In this document: positions 6,367 to 9,028 of the stretch, piece after piece
How positions within the stretch are numbered: the stretch's first letter is position 1
How the letters are laid out: every line of letters starts with the position of its first letter
Assembly: GCA_002403205.1 (NCBI GenBank)
Contig: DHHJ01000020.1
Location: 1 to 9,028 of the forward strand
Source: Anaerolineaceae bacterium UBA4775
GTDB lineage: Bacteria > Chloroflexota > Anaerolineae > Anaerolineales > Anaerolineaceae
DNA: 9,028 nt
Reading direction: 5' to 3'
Notes under the pieces: generated by a model
Told to the model about the DNA's origin: nothing
What the model saw: only the letters and a program-made list of their open reading frames with translations
The model's database searches: none
Position numbers and translations under genes: made by a program

Positions 6367-6386
6367 TGTCAATATTTCTATTGACA
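6367..6386. promoter_or_regulatory. operator-like inverted repeat overlapping the -35 box
   Basis: Perfect 8-base arms TGTCAATA (6367-6374) and TATTGACA (6379-6386) flank a four-base TTTC centre. The right arm contains the whole -35 hexamer of the following promoter, a position where a bound protein would block RNA polymerase. The nearest candidate regulator is the DUF2089 HTH protein encoded downstream, but that link is inference. Confidence 0.6.
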
Positions 6387-6408
6387 TTATTCATGATTAT
6401 GATAAAAT
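6381..6408 (+). promoter_or_regulatory. sigma70-type promoter for the DUF2089/SHOCT operon
   Basis: A perfect -35 TTGACA (6381-6386) and a -10 TAAAAT (6403-6408, 5 of 6) are spaced by 16 bases. The start is expected near 6414-6416, giving a leader of about 115 bases. This is the best promoter in the window. Confidence 0.72.
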
Positions 6409-6412
6409 CAAA

Positions 6413-6438
6413 GCAAACCTCAATGATGCTGAGGTTGC
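6413..6438 (+). other. 5'-terminal mRNA stem-loop of the DUF2089/SHOCT transcript
   Basis: AACCTCA (6416-6422) pairs perfectly with TGAGGTT (6430-6436) around a seven-base loop. GC at 6413-6414 and GC at 6437-6438 can extend the stem across a one-base bulge. The stem would sit almost exactly at the predicted 5' end of the transcript, where such structures can protect mRNA from decay. No T-tract follows, so it is not a terminator. Confidence 0.5.
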
Positions 6439-6529
6439 GCGGGCAGAACGCCTTTCATTTAACTACCCGTCTGAATTGTACCATGTTTTTAGACTAAACC
6501 ATTTAATCGTAATGAAAAAGGAGGCCTCG

Positions 6530-6934
6530 ATGAATAAAATGCCGGAGCAATGCCCGCTCTGCAAATCGGACATCCTGGTGACACGGTTCATCTGTCCCCG
6601 GTGCGATACGGCCATTGAAGGGCACTTCCAACCTTACGCTGGCCCCTTTGCAGACCTGACTGACGAGCAGATCAACTTCATCCTTACCTTTGTGCGCTGC
6701 GAAGGTCGGTTCAACCGGATGGAAGAAGAGCTCAACCTGTCGTACCCCACCTTACGCAACCGGCTGTATGATGTTATCCGTGCCCTGGGGTATGAGCCGG
6801 GCAAAGAAGAAGAGCCCACCCTGTCCCCCGAGGACCGGCGCCGTATCCTCGACGATCTCGAGCGCGGCAAGATCACGCCGCTTCAGGCTCAGCAGCTCTT
6901 GCAGGGTCTCGAATTAGAGGCAAAGAAAGGTTAA
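6530..6934 (+). CDS. DUF2089-family zinc-ribbon/HTH protein with C-terminal SHOCT-like module
   Basis: This 134-residue protein begins with a zinc ribbon: CPLC (8-11) and CPRC (22-25) supply four cysteine ligands. A helical region follows, with a helix-turn-helix at about 62-87 (EEELNLSYPTLRNRLYDVI), then an acidic linker and a short helical module at about 98-127 (LSPEDRRRILDDLERGKI and onwards) resembling SHOCT-like domains. It is a predicted cytoplasmic transcriptional regulator; targets are unknown. The start at 6530 has AAGGAGG at 6518-6524, five bases upstream. An in-frame ATG at 6512 would put that site inside the gene, and the frame stays open further upstream, but family N termini begin near the first CxxC. 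It is the first gene of a two-gene operon, five bases ahead of the SHOCT-like gene. Its operator-bearing promoter suggests autoregulation, which is inference. Confidence 0.86.
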   Translation: MNKMPEQCPLCKSDILVTRFICPRCDTAIEGHFQPYAGPFADLTDEQINFILTFVRCEGRFNRMEEELNLSYPTLRNRLYDVIRALGYEPGKEEEPTLSPEDRRRILDDLERGKITPLQAQQLLQGLELEAKKG

Positions 6935-6939
6935 TCACC

Positions 6940-7335
6940 ATGGTCTCAACAGAAGAACGCATGCGAATACTGATGATGATCCAGGAGGGTAAAATTTCCG
7001 CAGCCGAAGGCGCCCGCCTGATCGAAGCCCTCGAAGATCTCAGCGAGCCGTCCACACCCACATCCCAGCCCTCCCGCAGCCATGAAGGTGGCAGGAAACC
7101 CCGTTACCTGCGCGTACTGGTCACCGATACCGACACAGGCAAAGCCAGGGTCAATGTGCGCCTGCCCGTATCCCTGATCAATTCCGGGATGCGCATGGGC
7201 GCCCGGTTTGCCCCGGAAATCGAAGGCCTCGAAATGGAAGACCTCAACGCCTGGCTGAATTCCGGCGAGATTGGCCAAATCGTGGACATCTTCGACGAGG
7301 AAGACGGCGAACATGTCGAGGTGTTCCTCGAGTAA
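6940..7335 (+). CDS. SHOCT-like domain protein, partner of the DUF2089 regulator
   Basis: This 131-residue protein has a short two-helix module at about 3-33 (TEERMRILMMIQEGKISAAE and onwards), a Ser/Pro/Arg-rich linker (about 36-55), and a C-terminal domain (about 56-131) of alternating strands and helices with no motif I can assign, ending in a very acidic stretch (FDEEDGEHVEVFLE). The first module resembles the SHOCT-like N-terminal domain of YvlB/LiaX-type proteins and is visibly homologous to the C-terminal module of the preceding DUF2089 protein. The two proteins may associate through it. No membrane segment, signal peptide or catalytic motif is seen, so it is probably a cytoplasmic regulatory partner. 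AAGG lies nine bases upstream of the ATG, partly inside the preceding gene. The specific function is unknown. Confidence 0.8.
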   Translation: MVSTEERMRILMMIQEGKISAAEGARLIEALEDLSEPSTPTSQPSRSHEGGRKPRYLRVLVTDTDTGKARVNVRLPVSLINSGMRMGARFAPEIEGLEMEDLNAWLNSGEIGQIVDIFDEEDGEHVEVFLE

Positions 7336-7387
7336 GTTCCTGCGTTATAGCCCACCGCCAACCCTCACAGGGAACTCCGCTCCCAAA

Positions 7388-7492
7388 ATGAACGATTTAA
7401 ATAAACCAGCGAGTCCCACCAGCCGACGCCACCGGCTGCCCCTGACCCAAATTACCAAAATTTCCCGGGTAAAGAGCCTGTTGATTGATTAA
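7388..7492 (+). CDS. possible 34-codon small ORF ahead of the exporter gene
   Basis: A short ATG-started frame encodes a strongly basic peptide (Lys/Arg/His-rich, ending VKSLLID) that stops at 7490-7492. The frame is also open further upstream across the end of the SHOCT-like gene, so openness alone is weak evidence. The nearest purine-rich stretch (around 7369) is too far for a good ribosome-binding site. Its last codons overlap the left arm of a hairpin at 7477-7497, the arrangement seen in leader peptides. It is reported for that reason only and may well not be translated. Confidence 0.18.
   Translation: MNDLNKPASPTSRRHRLPLTQITKISRVKSLLID
7420..7438 (+). other. short GC-rich hairpin in the intergenic leader
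   Basis: CAGCCG (7420-7425) and CGGCTG (7433-7438) form a perfect 6-bp stem with a seven-base loop. No T-tract follows, so it is not a rho-independent terminator. It is the first of three stems between the SHOCT-like gene and the exporter. Confidence 0.35.
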
Positions 7493-7493
7493 A

Positions 7494-7528
7494 CAGGTGC
7501 AGGGAAAGCGCCTGCTTTGTCCTTATTT
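7494..7528 (+). terminator. candidate terminator or attenuator before the exporter gene
   Basis: CAGGTGC (7494-7500) pairs with GCGCCTG (7508-7514), seven pairs including one G-U, and is followed by CTTTGTCCTTATTT, a broken T-rich tract. It could end the DUF2089/SHOCT transcript. A competing 6-bp hairpin, CCTGTT (7477-7482) with AACAGG (7492-7497), shares bases 7494-7497, so the two cannot form together. Confidence 0.45.
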
Positions 7529-7584
7529 CCGTAACACACGATTGACGCAAATTGAACCCACCCACTGAAGATACAACCAACATC

Positions 7585-8922
7585 ATGGCCACAGTCAACC
7601 CCCCAAACCCAAATGAAAAATGGCAGCGCCGCTTCTTCACCATCTGGTTTGGCCAGGCATTCTCCATGCTCGGCAGCCACCTGGTCGGTTTTGCCTTTGT
7701 GTGGCATTTAACAGCAACCACCGGTTCAGCCACCATCCTGGCGCTCGGCACCCTCGTTCAAACCATCCCCCAGGTGGTCATTGCGCCTTTTGCCGGCGCA
7801 TTGGTGGACCGCTGGAACCGAAAAATGGTTATGATCGTCTTCGACAGTATCACAGCCCTGTTCACCTTGCTGGTGGCGGTCCTGTTCATATTCGATGCCG
7901 CGCAGATCTGGCATATCTTTTTGGCCATGTTCGTGCGCTCAGCCTGCGGGCAGTTCCAGTGGGCAGCGATTTCAGCCTCCACTACATTGATGGTCCCCAA
8001 ACGCCACCTGTCACGTGTTGCAGGGGTCAATCAAACCCTCGGCGGGGTGATGAACATCCTCGGCCCGGCCCTCGGTGCCCTCCTGATCGCCACCTTGCCC
8101 ATGCAAGGCGTGCTGTTCATCGATGTCTCAACTGCGGCAATTGCGGTAATCCCGTTGCTGTTCTTCGCCATCCCCCAACCTGCGCGCAACGGATCGCAGA
8201 AAAAAGACCAGCCCGAGGCCGACACCTCCCTGTGGCAGGACCTGGCAGAAGGCTTTCGATATGTCATCGGCTGGCCAAGCCTGATGGCCATCATCATCGT
8301 CGCCATGCTGGTCAACCTGTTGATCGTCCCCGCCTTTTCGCTGCTGCCCCTGGTTGTGACAGAACACTTTGGCCTGGGTCCGTACGAATTGGGGTTCATC
8401 AACTCAGCCTTTGGCCTGGGGGTGATCATTGGCGGCCTGGTACTGAGCGCCTGGGGCGGGTTTAAAAACCGCCTCCTGACCTCCCTGGTCGCCCTGACGA
8501 TTTCAGGCACCGCCTTGCTGGTAGTGGGTATCGCGCCAGCGAACATGTACCTGCTGGCCATGGCGGGTGTCGGGATGTTCGGTTTTCTGAACCCTATGGT
8601 CAACGGGCCGCTGTTTGCTGTGATGCAGGCCAAGGTTGAACCCGAAATTCAGGGGCGGGTCTTCACGCTGCTGAATGCCGGCGCCGGCCTGGCCAGCCCG
8701 ATTGGCCTGATAATCGCCGGGCCGGTGGCAGATGCGACCAACAACCAGCTGTGGTTCATCATCGCTGGCGTTGCCACCCTCCTGACTGGTTTAGTGACCT
8801 CCTTTATGCCCCAAATTCTGGATATGGGGCTGGATACAGACGGAGCCCCAGGGGATTCAGCCAGCGAAAAATCCCACCCTCTCAGAAGGTTTGGCGAAGA
8901 TCAGCCCACGCAAGTGGATTAA
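7585..8922 (+). CDS. MFS transporter, DHA3-type drug/siderophore exporter family
   Basis: This 445-residue protein is a full-length 12-helix major facilitator of the DHA3 branch, which includes macrolide exporters (Mef) and the enterobactin exporter EntS. Visible features are a cytoplasmic N terminus, the loop 2-3 signature GALVDRWNRKMVM (71-83), a central hydrophilic loop (about 198-220), QGRVFTLLNAG (356-366) typical of DHA3 members, and a hydrophilic, charged C-terminal tail (about 412-445). It should export a small amphiphilic compound using the proton gradient; the substrate cannot be read from sequence. The ATG at 7585 is preferred, but the ribosome-binding site is poor (GAAG about 14 bases upstream), and a TTG at 7552 would add 11 residues. 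It is separated from the SHOCT-like gene by a 249-base gap with hairpins, so it may be its own unit or an attenuated extension of the upstream operon. Confidence 0.88.
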   Translation: MATVNPPNPNEKWQRRFFTIWFGQAFSMLGSHLVGFAFVWHLTATTGSATILALGTLVQTIPQVVIAPFAGALVDRWNRKMVMIVFDSITALFTLLVAVLFIFDAAQIWHIFLAMFVRSACGQFQWAAISASTTLMVPKRHLSRVAGVNQTLGGVMNILGPALGALLIATLPMQGVLFIDVSTAAIAVIPLLFFAIPQPARNGSQKKDQPEADTSLWQDLAEGFRYVIGWPSLMAIIIVAMLVNLLIVPAFSLLPLVVTEHFGLGPYELGFINSAFGLGVIIGGLVLSAWGGFKNRLLTSLVALTISGTALLVVGIAPANMYLLAMAGVGMFGFLNPMVNGPLFAVMQAKVEPEIQGRVFTLLNAGAGLASPIGLIIAGPVADATNNQLWFIIAGVATLLTGLVTSFMPQILDMGLDTDGAPGDSASEKSHPLRRFGEDQPTQVD

Positions 8923-8955
8923 CTGTACAAGGCTGATGAAAACCTGGTCTTTATC

Positions 8956-9028
8956 ATTGCGCCGGTCTCCGTTCTTCTTGATTGCGCCGGTCGCCCGTCA
9001 CCTGTCGCCGGTCTTCTTGATCGCGCCG
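8956..9028. repeat. short GC-rich imperfect repeats running off the right edge
   Basis: ATTGCGCCGGTC occurs twice (8956-8967, 8981-8992) and starts again as ATCGCGCCG at 9020-9028. TCTTCTTGAT precedes the second and third copies (8973-8982, 9012-9021), and GCCGGTC also appears at 9006-9012. Spacing is irregular (25 then 39 bases), so this is not a CRISPR array and not a codon-phased protein repeat. The array is cut by the window end, so its size and nature are unknown. Confidence 0.6.

Noticed and set aside
6338..6529. Upstream extension of the DUF2089 gene from a TTG codon at 6338
   Set aside because: It runs through the promoter, the inverted repeat and the 5' hairpin, has no ribosome-binding site, and gives an N terminus unlike the family. 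The strong AAGGAGG before 6530 decides the start.
8956..9028. CRISPR array at the right edge
   Set aside because: Repeat units are about 12 bases, imperfect and irregularly spaced, with no unique spacers of uniform length.
8954..9028. C-terminal end of a minus-strand gene entering from the right edge (24 codons, rich in Arg, Glu, Gln and Asp)
   Set aside because: A second minus-strand frame is also open here, the repeats are out of codon phase, and 75 bases are too few to judge. The downstream sequence would settle it.

Overview
The window looks like ordinary chromosomal DNA from a free-living bacterium, most likely a Chloroflexota (Anaerolineae-type) genome. This is inferred from the gene mix: a DUF2089 regulator next to a SHOCT-like protein, a fused glutamate formimidoyltransferase/cyclodeaminase, and lipoproteins with a Pro/Thr-rich stalk straight after the lipobox. 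Coding DNA is moderately GC-rich, while the regulatory gap at 6112-6529 is clearly AT-rich. No rRNA, tRNA, transposase, integrase or CRISPR array was seen.

Layout from left to right. (1) 1-1785, plus strand: a candidate promoter, a small helix-hairpin-helix protein with a C-terminal membrane helix, and a CapA-family lipoprotein. (2) 1818-5563, minus strand, converging on the first block: a compact unit read in the order ftcD, M23 peptidase lipoprotein, dcd, yjjX. It starts from an extended -10 promoter at 5590-5598. (3) 5680-6111, minus strand: an OsmC-family protein with its own terminator at 5622-5653. (4) 6112-6529: a 418-bp AT-rich regulatory gap holding a symmetric -10 palindrome, a multi-stem fold that could be a structured RNA, an inverted repeat over a -35 box, a strong sigma70-type promoter and a 5'-terminal mRNA hairpin. 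(5) 6530-7335, plus strand: a DUF2089 zinc-ribbon/HTH protein and a SHOCT-like protein, five bases apart and sharing a homologous short helical module. (6) 7336-7584: a leader with several hairpins and a possible 34-codon ORF. (7) 7585-8922: a DHA3-type MFS exporter. (8) 8956-9028: short GC-rich repeats that run off the right edge.

Functionally, the minus-strand unit joins folate one-carbon supply (ftcD), dUTP formation (dcd) and cleansing of non-canonical NTPs (yjjX), with a cell-wall peptidase inserted between them. The first three could meet at thymidylate and nucleotide quality control. The plus-strand DUF2089/SHOCT pair looks like a self-contained regulatory module, and its promoter carries the most unexplained structure in the window. 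Nothing here is a clearly new defence or mobile system; the best candidates for undescribed biology are the 6270-6354 fold and the DUF2089/SHOCT pair.
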